From Camellia lanceoleosa (lineage: Eukaryota > Streptophyta > Magnoliopsida > Ericales > Theaceae): a stretch of 64,000 nucleotides of DNA. Under the pieces are notes generated by a model, which ran no database searches, was not told the origin of the DNA, and saw only the letters and a list, made by a program, of their open reading frames with translations. Below, one piece after another: positions 36,593 through 47,083 of the stretch (the stretch's first letter is position 1; each line of letters opens with the position of its first letter). The stretch is from contig CM045761.1 of the NCBI GenBank assembly GCA_025200525.1, positions 205,254,254 to 205,318,253 of the forward strand, in the 5' to 3' direction. Made by a program: the position numbers and the translations under genes.

Positions 36593-37140
36593 TTTGTTGT
36601 GTTTGTCAATGAAGGAACATCGATCCTCTCTGGACTCTGGAGTAGTACTGATTTGGTGCTACGCGAAACAGGATAACACTTTGTGATGATGATGATAATG
36701 ATGATGATGATGATGCATTATGACATGATACATGATACTTCCGCTCAGATGGTCGCCTCACCGACACTGCCCAATAACCTCGCCAAGCCGGCCCACCTGC
36801 AACATGGGCCTAGAAACACATGTTGGCCGTGAGGCTCTTGCCACAGAAGAATTTTTGTAAGCCCAATTCAAATTATCGCTAGACTTAGAAAGTGATTGAA
36901 GTCCGCCCAAAATAAATTAATAAGACATCATGTACTTATCTACTTTTTATAGAGTAATGTTAATTTTACGAGTTTTTAATACAAAGGTAACGGACCGTAA
37001 AAATAAAGTAAGAAATATATTCATGTATAATTTTTTTGTTTGGTTGTTTATGTAGAAACAAATATTAATCATATATATATATATATATCTTTTATGCTAT
37101 CTATTTTTTGTTATTTGTGTAGAATTCTCTCATTTGTATA
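36286..37140 (-). repeat. Second copy of the FRS 5' leader/promoter block, without the gene
   Basis: Same order of (AG)n tracts, ctctcccagggtttaag, the tgatgatgat run and the AT-rich end as 28960-29810, but preceded by unrelated sequence (caaatgtcccatcaacaccc) where the FRS coding start should be. Differences concentrate at ctgg/ctg positions (for example aaattactggctag against aaattatcgctag). Confidence 0.85.
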
Positions 37141-37531
37141 TATATATATACATACATTCATAAATCGATTGTAGAAATGATCATCTAAGATCATTACAAG
37201 AAATGTCTAAAAATAGTTGACAATGCTCAAGTTCGCATCATTTATAGTATGCCGTAATGAAATGTATAATATAATATAATAATATTGTTCTTATGCTTCT
37301 CTTTTTAGCTTGTTGTTATATTACCATTGTAACCAAACATATTAATTATCTTCGCTTATTTTATTTTATTTTATTTTTAATGGTTGGACCATCACCAAAA
37401 AATTGATATAACGATATTATTACATGTATCTACAACTTATCTAAATGAGCTTAAAATGAAATGAAAAATTGCATATATGATGCTCTATCGATCTAATCAC
37501 ATCTAAGGCTTTCCATATATATATATATATC
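37141..37531. other. Unassigned AT-rich sequence left of the Tat element
   Basis: (AT) runs, no gene. The last five bases before the LTR are atatc. Confidence 0.4.
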
Positions 37532-38053
37532 TGGGGACATAATTTTGAACAACAACACGGGCCGAGGTGGCACCAAGTATCACCGAGGTGCCACGGTCCC
37601 GGTCATAACGTTGAGGTAATCTCGGCTAGGCCGAGGTTATCTGCGAAGATACCGAAATCTGGGATAAGCAGATAAGGGACATGAGTCCTAGATTTGGAGA
37701 GGACTTCAGTTTGGATAAAGGTAAGACTTTTAGAGAGTTTATCCCAATCTAACTAGGAGTCCAGGATTAGCATTGAGATAGAACCCATTGGAGCTAGGCT
37801 CCTATTGGAATTAGGTCAGTGTTGGCTATAAAAGAGAGGCACCATAATGGGTCAAAGGTACGCTTTTTATATTCTGAATAGTGAGTTAAGCACTTTTGCT
37901 ATCTTTGATAGATAACTGACTTGATCGTTTGAGTTCTGTGGACTAACCACCGCCGAATCTCTTCTTTTTGTGACAAAGTTGTTTGGGCTTAATCTATCCG
38001 CCGATGATGTTTCAAATTAATACCGCTTTAAAGGTGTGGTTTAAATCGACTCA
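37532..38053 (+). repeat. 5' LTR of the Tat element
   Basis: Begins tggggacataatttt and ends at or two bases after gactca. TATA box ctataaaag at 37826. Partners are 57716-58256 and 7997-8531. Confidence 0.85.
37826..37834 (+). promoter_or_regulatory. TATA box in Tat 5' LTR
   Basis: ctataaaag, conserved in the other two LTR copies. Confidence 0.6.
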
Positions 38054-38055
38054 CA

Positions 38056-38076
38056 TAATTTAGCACCGTCTGTGGG
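38056..38076 (+). promoter_or_regulatory. Primer-binding region
   Basis: Just inside the LTR, tttagcaccgtctgtggg resembles the tggcgccgtctgtggg sequence common after the LTR of this lineage, with two substitutions. The tRNA was not determined. Confidence 0.5.
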
Positions 38077-38092
38077 AAAGAAAGGAGAATAG

Positions 38093-39466
38093 ATGGCCAA
38101 TAACGGACAGAAAGAGAAGGTTGGGGATGACACTCCTATTGGGAGTGAGAAACATATTGACATTGACGTCGAAGAAGACAACTGCAACAAAGAGACTCGT
38201 GATAAGAATCACGAAAAAAGGACGTTGGCTAGGAGGGCAGCGCACCAAAGAAATCAGGCCGAAGCGAGTATTATAACGAGGACGACCTCCAGGTGTGGAA
38301 AGAAAGATGCCTTCGGAGGGACGACGAGATGAAGGAAATGGCAAACAAATTGGCGGACCTGCAAACGGTCGTCAACTTCATGATGCAAAACAATGTCATG
38401 CAGCCACCATTCCCATTACAAGATACGCCGATTCCAGTGGCCAAGAAAGATGCTCGAAAAGATTGGCGTAAAAATCCCTACAGCCTTCCAAAGACACCAG
38501 ATCGAGAACACTCTCACCGGCCTTCAAGGAAGGTCGGCGAGGAGAGTCAAGAAGGAGACTCTCAAGGACGATTGTATTAAGGAAGTCAATTGACCCTAAA
38601 TAACATCGCATGTTCAGTGACGTGAGTTGTGTTTCGACGAATTAATGGAGAAAGGTCCAAGAGGACTCATAATGATACCGAATAGCCCACCAAAAGGCTA
38701 AAATCCGCCGCTAGTCGAAAGCTCTCGGACGACCAAGGAGGATCTGAGGGATTACCTCTAGAGGAAGCAACAAGATGCCGAGGTAACTTCCTTGGTCAAG
38801 TTGAGAACGCCGTTCTCAGTAGAATTAGACAAATTCGAAGCCTCGAAGAGGTTTAACATGCCGAGAATCCAGATATACGACGGTAAGTCAGACCCTAACT
38901 TTCACGTCGGTTTGTACCTGAACTCGATGGCATTGTACACTGGGAACGAGCCGTTGCTTTGCAAGGTGTTCCCTTCGTCCTTCGAGAAAATTGCATCAGA
39001 CTGGTTTCACAAGTTGCCGAAAAGAACTGTGAAAACCTGGGAAGGCCTGGCTGAGATGTTTGTGGCCAGGTTCGTGACAAACAAGCTACAGCCATTGAGG
39101 GTGGACGCCCTGATAGCCCTGAAAATCGGCGAGGACGAAAGCCTTAGGGCCTATGCCAAAAGGTATTATGAAGTATTCAACCGAATACCAAGATGCAACC
39201 AAGAGGTGGCGGTTGTGGCATTTAAGAACGGCCTGAAAGATGACTACTTGCTTTGAAAATCACTGGCAAAGACATTGCCGAAAAGCATGGAGGAGCTTAT
39301 GGCCAGGATAGAAAAGTATGCCAGGGCCGAGGAGGACACGCTGAGGACAAAGGCGTCGAAACAAGAGAAGAAAAGCGGCTTGCCGAAGCGAGGTCGAGGT
39401 GATGGTGGATACAATAAGCAAGAGACAGGATTAAGGCTTGCACAGGCAGTCATAACCTTATTCTGA
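38093..39466 (+). pseudogene. Tat gag region, frameshifted
   Basis: A first frame (38093-38332) is hydrophilic and shifts to a second (38293-38580) with ADLQTVVNFMMQ, a motif I know from the N terminus of this gag. The retrotransposon gag domain is open at 38792-39256 (LYDGKSDP-type motif YDGKSDPNFHV, then WFHKLP and SLRAYAKRYYE). It is cut by TGA where relatives have Trp (39254), then continues to 39466 with basic residues. Gag forms the virus-like particle. No CCHC knuckle is visible. The frame breaks make this non-functional. Confidence 0.75.
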
Positions 39467-39762
39467 ATCCCGGTTTACAAAGTCTTGGAAAAAATTCGAA
39501 ATCAACCCTATTACAGAGCACTGGCAAGGATACCAAAGCACTTATGGAAGAAGTCTTGGCAAGCATTGTGCTTACCACAATGAAGCCGACATTTGACTTA
39601 GGAGTGCAGAGCCCTCGAAGCACATCCGAAGACTCCGTAAGACAGGCCATTTAAGGGATCTAGTAGATGAGGCCAGACAAGGAAGAGTAGGCAAGATCGC
39701 CTCAAGCATCGGCAAAGACCACCACCCCTAGCATCGCAGAATCACAGACAAAGTAACCTCGA

Positions 39763-40665
39763 GTGATCAATGTGATTCACTTGAAGGTCAATGAGAACGA
39801 AACCGTGGGGAGACTCGTGAAAGTAAAACACTTACAAAGATGTGTACCAGTGTCCTTCAGAAAAGATCTAGGCGCATTTAATGCCAGGACCAAAGGGTAT
39901 ACTTCATCAAGACGACCTAGAGATGGTACAAAGATCCACACAATGATGCCTTGGTAATATCCTCCGTATTGGAGAGTGCCAAGTGAAGCACATCTTAATC
40001 GAGTGGTAGCTCTTGTGACATCATGTATGTTAGATGTTACAAGGAGCTTGGCCTTCATCAAGATGATCTCGAGCAATCCAATGGTCCCATGGTTGGGTTC
40101 AATGGAACACCGACGCGGCCTCGAAGTAGCGAGTTTGGAGGTGCAGGGCATCAAGAAGATAAAAACAAAGTTCACCATAATCGACACCCCCTCCCCTTAC
40201 AATGCTATCCTGGGAAGGCTATGGCTACATGCAATGGGGGCTGTTCCCTCAACATTGCATCAGCTATTGCGGTTCCCAATAGAGCATGGAATAAAGGAGG
40301 TCAGCGGGGATCAGGTGTAGGCAAAGAATTGCTTTATGGCAGCAATGAAATTTACCTGTAACATACGAGAAACAGAAATAGCAGAGATCAAGGATAAGGA
40401 CGTAGAAGTCCTGGAGGACGTTGGCAAAGAGCCAGCCGAGAAGAGTGAAGAAGCCCTAAAGAAAATCCTTGTCTAGCAAGGGGATGAAGAACGCTTCTTC
40501 CTTTTCGGCTCGAGCTTGGCCAAGGAAGATGAAAAAGAGTTAGAGGCATTCCTGAGAGCAAACCTTGAGGTGTTTGCATGGACACCATACGAGTTGCCAG
40601 GCATTGACCCCGAGGTCACTTGCCACAGACTGAATGTAGACAGGTTAGCCAAACCTGTCATCTAG
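39763..40665 (+). pseudogene. Tat protease region, degraded
   Basis: Fragments in several frames: the linker before protease (VIHLKVN), the protease core around 40020-40230 (DIMYVRCYKELG in one frame, YNAILGR in another), and the linker to RT (EVFAWTPYELPGIDP). The expected Asp-Ser/Thr-Gly triplet near 40005 is disrupted by a frame change. In-frame TAG codons lie at 40474 and 40663. Confidence 0.65.
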
Positions 40666-40686
40666 CGAGTAAAGAGGCCGACACTA

Positions 40687-41814
40687 ATGCATGTTAAGGC
40701 AGTAGAAGAAGAAGTGGATAGACTTCTGGAGGCCAGAGCCATTCGAGAGGTAAATTACCCGACATGGTTATCAAACACAGTGATTGTGAAGAAAAAGAAT
40801 GGTAAGTGGAGGGTCTGCGTGGACTTCACTAGCCTGAACAAGGCTTGTCCCAAAGACAGTTTCCCATTACTCAAGATTGACCAATTGGTGGATGCCACTT
40901 CAGGGCATGGAAGAATGAGCTTCCTAGACGCTTATAGGGGGTACCATCAGATAGCCATGTACCCCCCAGATGAGGAGAAGACTACATTTATTACCCTAAA
41001 AGGATTGTATTACTACAGAGTGATGTCTTTTGGATTGAAAAATGTAGGAGCAACTTATCAGAGATTGGTGAGCAAGATGTTCAGACATCTAATTGGCAAA
41101 ACTATGGAGGTATACATAGATGACATGGTTGTGAAGACCAAAGAACCTGAGGGTCATCTGGAAGACTTAAAGGCAATTTTTGACATCCTTAGAACATATC
41201 GGCTTCGACTCAATGCATCGAGTGCATTTGGAGTTGGGCCTGGTAAGTTCTTAGGTTATTTGGTTACCAGAAGGGGCATTGACGCAAGCTCGGATCAGAT
41301 TAAAGCCATCTTAGAACTAAAGAGCCCAACATCAACAAAACAAGTACAGATGTTGACTAGAAGGGCTACAGCCTTGAATAGATTCGTAAGCAGAAGCTCT
41401 AACAAGTGTAAACCTTTCTTCAGCCTAGTGAAAAAAGCTGCAGACTTCTTATGGACAGAAGAGTGTGAAGTCGCCTTAGTCGACTTGAAGAAGTATTTGA
41501 CCATATCTCCAGTTCTTTCAAATCCAGTACCTGGAGAGGAGCTATTCCTATACTTGGCAGTCTTAGAGCATGTAGTGAGTGCAGTAGTAGTTAGAGAAGA
41601 AAAGGAAGAGCAAAGGGCAGTTTACTACGTGAGTAAAACCCTGCCAGATGTAAAGACCAGATACCTACCCTTGGAGAAGTTAACACTAGCTTTAGTAATG
41701 GCTTCCAAAAAACTAAATCATTACTTTCAAGCCCACAAAATTGTGGTGTTAACTAAACATCCTTTGAAGTCCCTGTTGCAGCAGGGAGATCTAACAGGCA
41801 GAATAGCCAGATAG
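40687..41814 (+). pseudogene. Tat reverse transcriptase and first RNase H (open segment)
   Basis: A 375-codon open segment of the polyprotein. RT is recognised by WLSNTVIVKKKNGKWR, then DFTSLNKACPKD, and the catalytic YIDD at 41113-41124. The connection and first RNase H follow, with VYYVSKTL and LPLEKLALA-type motifs near 41620-41700. The segment ends at TAG 41812, where relatives have Trp. The first methionine is not a real start: the frame continues upstream through a TAG into the protease linker. RT copies the element's RNA into DNA in the particle. Confidence 0.85.
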
Positions 41815-42030
41815 GCAGTGGCCTTAGGCCAATATAACCTGGAGTTCAGACCTAGAACAAAGAATCAAAGGCCAAGTCTTGGCGACTTCGGGCCGAAGTT
41901 CACACTAGATGCCGCCATACATCTGCCCGCCGAGCCGAGGTGTACGACGTCCAAGTGGACCAAGAGAAATCCAGCTAGGGATAGCAGAGCAAAGGAAAGA
42001 AGAGAAACTTAGGCCCTGCAGCATTTACAT

Positions 42031-42420
42031 CGACGATTCTTTCGGTTGTTTGTTGATGGGAATTCAAACTGACAAGGAGCGGGGGCAGGAGTAGTACTAG
42101 TATCGCCAGATAGGCAGATACTGGAACAATCCATTCGTTTGGGGTTTAAGGCCTCAAACAATGAAGCAGAGTATAAAGCACTAATCGTAGGATTAAAGCT
42201 GGTAGCAGCCATGGAAGCTGACGAGGTAATAGTCTTCTGTGACTCCTAGCTTATAGTCAACCAGGCAACAGGCGAATATGCAGCCCGAGATGAAAGGATG
42301 TCGGCCTATGTAAAGGAAGTGGGCAGACTGGTAGCCTTATTCTAGAATTGTCGACTATAGCAAGTTAGCCGAGATGACAACAGCCATGCAGATGCTCTGG
42401 CCAACCTAGCTAGTGCAATG
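42031..42420 (+). pseudogene. Second RNase H domain (Tat hallmark), with stops
   Basis: Frame with FVDGNSN near 42049, GAGAGVVLVSP, NNEAEYKAL, and HADALANLAS near 42390, the D-E-D-type landmarks of an archaeal-type RNase H. Interrupted by TGA near 42070 and TAG at 42247, 42343 and 42358. Two RNase H domains in one pol are specific to the Tat lineage, as far as I know. Confidence 0.75.
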
Positions 42421-43731
42421 AAACCTGGAGAGGCAAGAACGATAATGGTTGACTACTTGTCAGGTCCAAGCATAGAACCACTGAACACAGAGCGTGAAGC
42501 AATGTGTGTGGAAATGAGACCAAGTTGGATGGATGCAATAATAGTATTCCTTAGAGATGGGAAACTGCTAGATGATTGTAAAAAAGCGCACAAGATCAGA
42601 CTGAAGTCGGCAAGATTCAGTTTGACAACAGAAGGACATCTCTACAGAAGATTTTTTACTAGACCCCTTCTGAGGTGTGTGCATCCTGCACAGGTTGAAG
42701 ACTTTCTGTACGAGATACATGAAGGAGTATATGGAAGCTATGCTGGGGGTAGGTCACTTGCTCATAGGGTCATTACTCAGGGGTACTGGTGGCCCTACAT
42801 GTAGAAAGATATTAAAGCTTATGTCAAGAAGTGTGAGAAGTGCCAGAGGTTTGCACATTTGATACATCAACCAACAGCAGATTTGAACCCAGTATCCAAC
42901 CCTTGGCCATTTTCCCAATGGGGCATGGATCTTGTTGGACAACTGCCTCAAGCAACTGGACAAAGGAAGTACCTGCTGGTAGCAACAGATTACTTCACCA
43001 AGTAGGTAGAAGCTAAACCCCTGGCCAAGATTTGGGACATTGATATGAAGAACTTCATATGGAAGAACATCATCACTAGGTTTGGGATCCCAAGAGCAAT
43101 AATAGTTGACAATGGTACATAGTTTGACAGTAAGCTAATCAAGAGTTTCTGTGCAAAGTACAAAATCAAGAATTATTACTCTACCCCAAGCTTTCCTCAG
43201 AGTAATGGTCAAGCAGAAGCCTCCAATAAGGTTATCTTGGATGGGATCAAGAAAAAGCTAGAAGCTGCAAAGGGAAAGTGGGTAGAAGAGTTGCCCAATG
43301 TACTTTGGGCATATCGAACTACGCCGAGAAGATCGACTAGGGAGTCTCTATTTGCTATGGTTTATGGCACATAAGTAGTCATTTCACTGGAGGTCAGCAT
43401 CCTAGGAATCAAAACCCAGGGAGTAGAAAATGGAACCAATGAGGCATTCTTGACCCGAGATTTGGATCTACTAGAAGAAAGAAGGGAGAAAACAGCAATT
43501 CAGCTGGGGGCATACCAGTAGCAGCTTGCCAGGGTTTATAATAAGAAGGTGAACCCGCGAGAGTTCCAAGTTAGTGACCTCGTCCTGAGAAAGGTCGTCG
43601 GCAACAAGAAAGATCCTAGAGAGGGCAAGCTTGGCCCGAATTGGGAGGGACCCTATAGAATCATCTCGGTCTTGGGCAATGGGGCTTATCGGCTTGAAGA
43701 CAGTGAAGGCAAAGAGTTGCCAAGACTTTAG
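42421..43731 (+). pseudogene. Tat integrase region, with stops
   Basis: An open stretch 42418-42804 leads into integrase. Zinc-binding residues: H...H in EIHEGVYG...SLAH and CEKC near 42830. Catalytic D in WGMDLVG (about 42925), D in VDNGT (about 43110) and E in NGQAEASNK (about 43215). A C-terminal GPY-type motif (GPYRII) is near 43650. Stops: TAG 42802, 43003, 43120, 43519 and 43729, TAA near 43372. Each TAG sits where relatives have Gln or Trp. Confidence 0.8.
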
Positions 43732-44951
43732 AATACTTGTAATCTGAAGTTTTTGTATCACTAGATTTTCTTGTTTTTTAAGTTTTCTTTGTTTTGTTAT
43801 TAGCTGAAGTAATAATAAAGTTTTAGGTTGATTTCTAAACTTGTGTAGTGTAACTGACCAGATATTTGGCGATGTTTCTGGTTGAAACATGATGAATAAC
43901 TTAGACTTATTATATGGCAGAGTTGAATTATACTTGTATATAATAGAGTTGAACTAAGTTGGCGATGTTTCTGATTGAAACATGACGAATAACTTAGACT
44001 TATTATATGGCAAAGCTGAATTATACTTGCATATAATAGAGTTGAACTAAGTTGGCGATGTTTCGATTAAAACATGACTTAATAACTTAGACTTATTATA
44101 TGGCGAGTTGAATTATACTTGCATATAATAGAGTTGAACTAAATTGGCGATGTTTCGAGTGAAACATGATTTAATAACTTAGACTTATTATATAGCAAAG
44201 TAGAATTATACTTGCATATAATAGAGTTGAACTAAGTTGGATTAACCCGACTTGTTATATCGGCAAAAGTCGACTCAGATTGAACTAAGTACATGTCGGG
44301 CCGATTAACAAAGAGACCAAGGTTGGTCACCTCGGCCATTTTGTTTGAATCGACCTCTACGACAAGGTCAAAGCTACATGCTTAATGAGAATCCAAGTGG
44401 AACTTAAGTTTACATTAGGGGCGTAGGGTCGAGAATGATGCTTGGGAGTTGAATTTACAAGATAAGGTAACACTTGTTGAAATTTAAAGAAAAATTTACA
44501 AGTTGAAGTTAACCCAAGGTTATGTTGAAATAATAGAAGACAGAGGTCCTCATAAGTAAAGAGTGAAGTGGCAAGTTGTAAATAACACTTGTGAAAATAT
44601 TATGAGAAATATTTTCAAGTGTTAGGTTAAAGCTGGGGCAAACTGTTAGTGGGTATAGCTGAAGTATTCCATACCAAGAAGATTACACAGTTAAGGTGTA
44701 CGTTGAAGACATGGAAATTATTCTATGTATAGAATCATACAAGACAGTAAAAGGAAGACAAACATTCAATCACACTGAAAGAAGAAATTAGAGAAAGAAT
44801 TCAAATAAGAAAAGAGGGCACTTCGGCCTGACATTGAAGAGTAATTGTTCAGATTACAAAAGTGGCACGTCGGCCAAGTTAAAACTTACATTGTTTCAAA
44901 AGTAAGAGAAAGTACAAGGTACAAGAAATAAAGAAAAAATATCAAAATAAA
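43732..44951. other. Noncoding region between integrase and antisense ORF
   Basis: No ORF. The first part holds a 92-bp tandem repeat; the rest (44239-44951) shows nothing recognisable except text similar to Tat 3' regions. Confidence 0.5.
43868..44238. repeat. Tandem repeat, about 92 bp, four units
   Basis: Units start ggcgatgttt at 43868, 43961, 44053 and 44145 and contain ttagacttattatatggc and cttg(c/t)atataatagag. Units are close in sequence with small indels. Confidence 0.9.
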
Positions 44952-46193
44952 CTACTTGGCGTCGGCGGGGAGTTGTGTCTCACCCCTAGAAGACAGTTGG
45001 GAAGACTTCTCGGCAGCCTTCTCAGCTGCGAGCTCAGCATTGATCTCCTGAAGAGTCTGGTCGATGCTCTTCTCGGCGATAGGCACGTCATATGTTATCT
45101 TCTCAGGGGTAGCATCTTTGGAGACCTTACCCTTCTCATCTTGAGACAAGTCTACGACTTGCTCATTCAGAGTAGGGGACTTGGCCCGAGCAGCTTCTTT
45201 TTTCTTCTTGGCCTTAGCCTCCTCCTCGGACTCAGCCTCGCTCTCGGATTGGCTTGGAGTAGGGAGGAATGGCAGAATGAGGTTGCTAGCATTTTTGAGG
45301 GGATAGTTCTCAGAGACAACCAACTTCTAAAGAGCAGCCATCCAACCAAGGGTGAAACCCTTGTTGCATGCCTGCTTCACTTGTCTTTTGTAATCTTCCT
45401 TGACGTCGGCTGCCCCCTCGGCGTACGCCTTCTCATTAGCCGCCTTGTTCTCAGCTTCTTTTGTGGCTAGGGTAGCCCGGAGCTTGGCCTGGGCTTCGGC
45501 AGTCTTCATTTGGGCCTCTTTCTTTTCGACCTCAAGGACCTTGGCAATGGCCTCTGCGGCATCGCCCTTTTCCTTAGCCTCGTCCTGAGCTTTCTTGGCT
45601 GCCTCGGCCTGATCTATCAAGGCTTTCATTTTGCCCTCAGCCTTGTTAATGGCCCTCTGCAAGCCAGCAGCCTCCTTGGTCTTGTTAGTCAACTCCTTCT
45701 TAATGTTGAAGGCTTGCATTGGGAATGAGTGACCATGTTGGATCGCCTAGAAGGAATGGACAAGACAAAAAATTAGAAAATTTTTCTAAAGTACAGAAAA
45801 ATAGAGAATGTAAAGCACCAAGTATTAAGGGCTTACTTGTACGGAGTGTTGCAACATTAGAGCGATGTTCTTAGACTCGCTCATCTCGACGTTGTGGTTG
45901 AGATCTTGAAGGAGGAGCAACGCCGTAGAGAGGGCAATGCCGCCTTTAATATCATCAGCACTGTCGCTAGCTCTAACTGGCTTGTCCTTAATGGTAATGA
46001 GGGGAGCCCAGGGGACATTAGATTTTAGGGAACCCGAGGTTGTTGCCGACTTAGACCTCAGTCTCTTTGACCTGGTTGATTAGGAGGGTGCGGCCTCGGC
46101 GGGCCTCTTTTTGGCAGCAGAGGCACTTTTTTCGGCCTCAGCAATTTTGGAGATCGACAAGGTGTCCTCAGTGTCGATCTGAGTCATCATTGC
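44952..46193 (-). pseudogene. Tat antisense ORF, C-terminal half (with an intron, stops)
   Basis: Minus-strand gene ending at TAG 44952. Exon 45837-46193 (Lys/Ala-rich linker, then DIKGGIALSTALLLLQDLNH) is joined across a 90-bp GT-AG intron (45747-45836) to 45746-44952. That last exon encodes a long coiled coil rich in Ala/Glu/Lys (about 45400-45720), a conserved NYPLKNASNLILP stretch and an acidic tail. In-frame stops at about 46080 (TAA) and 45324 (TAG) break it. It continues to its N-terminal half at 55473-56525 once the nested insertion is subtracted; target copy cttgg is at 46194. The role of these proteins is unknown. Confidence 0.7.
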
Positions 46194-47052
46194 CTTGGTG
46201 TAGACTCGACTTTCTTCGGCGCCTTTCGGAGAGGCGCGAAATTAGTCCTATAGTTTGGACTCCTGTCATGGTTCTAAATCTAATCTCACAAAATGCAATG
46301 CGAGATTAATAAACACCAAAGAGTCCAATCTGGCAAATCATTTTGGAAAATCGATTTTTAATCAAAGAATGCCAAAACTAGACTGCTTTGCTAGATTACA
46401 GAGTCGCCACCTAAATATTTTATTTTTGAAAAATTTAGGAAACCCTGACTCGTGCCAAAGGCCACGTGTCTGTCATCACCAAAGTTGCCTCGGCTCGGGA
46501 ACTTGGGTACGGGAGGGGAAGGCCCTGAAATGAGCACCCCCGCTCGCCCGATCAAAGATTGGTCTCTACTAAGCATGACATGTTGTTTTATAAACACATG
46601 TGTTCTTATTCTGGTTATTAGCTAACTTACTATGTGATACGCATAGCATACAAGTATAGACTAAAATCGCAAGAATTGGAACAAAACAACTCATGTTTGT
46701 TTTTCGAAAATGGTTTGAAAATGCCACTTACAAGTGGGCTAAAGTGCGGATTTGCCATCAAACATGATGAGCTTAAAACATGATTTGCCACTTCGCAGAG
46801 TGGGCTTAAAACTCACAATCATCGAATTGTCCCAATTCAAGTAATCAAGCCTTCATCCACAGGCATTCATGCAGTTAATCAAATAAGCACATAGCCTCAT
46901 GGCAAGAATGCTATCATGGAAACACTCACACTCATGCAAGTATGCTAAAGCATAAAACTTATAGTGTATTCCGAGCCAAAACAAATGCTAGTTAGAAACA
47001 ATGTATGATCCTAACTGTAGACTGCCTAAACTTCGCTCCGCGTGCGAGGATG

Positions 47053-47083
47053 CGAATTGTAGTTCTTAGCTACTACAATTCGG
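47053..47083. other. Inverted repeat at the B2 left end
   Basis: cgaattgtag and ctacaattcg form a 10-bp stem with a loop of about 11 bases, near the left terminus. Confidence 0.6.

Noticed and set aside
28960..37140. The duplicated leader blocks as LTRs of a 7-kb element
   Set aside because: No TG...CA ends, no primer-binding or polypurine sites, no coding in between, and one copy continues directly into the FRS coding start.
37527..37531. atatc as a target duplication of the Tat element
   Set aside because: The right flank (tcctt or similar) does not match.
44973..45728. Plus-strand frames over the antisense ORF (Leu/Ser-rich)
   Set aside because: They mirror the Lys/Glu/Ala-rich coiled coil on the minus strand and have no family resemblance.
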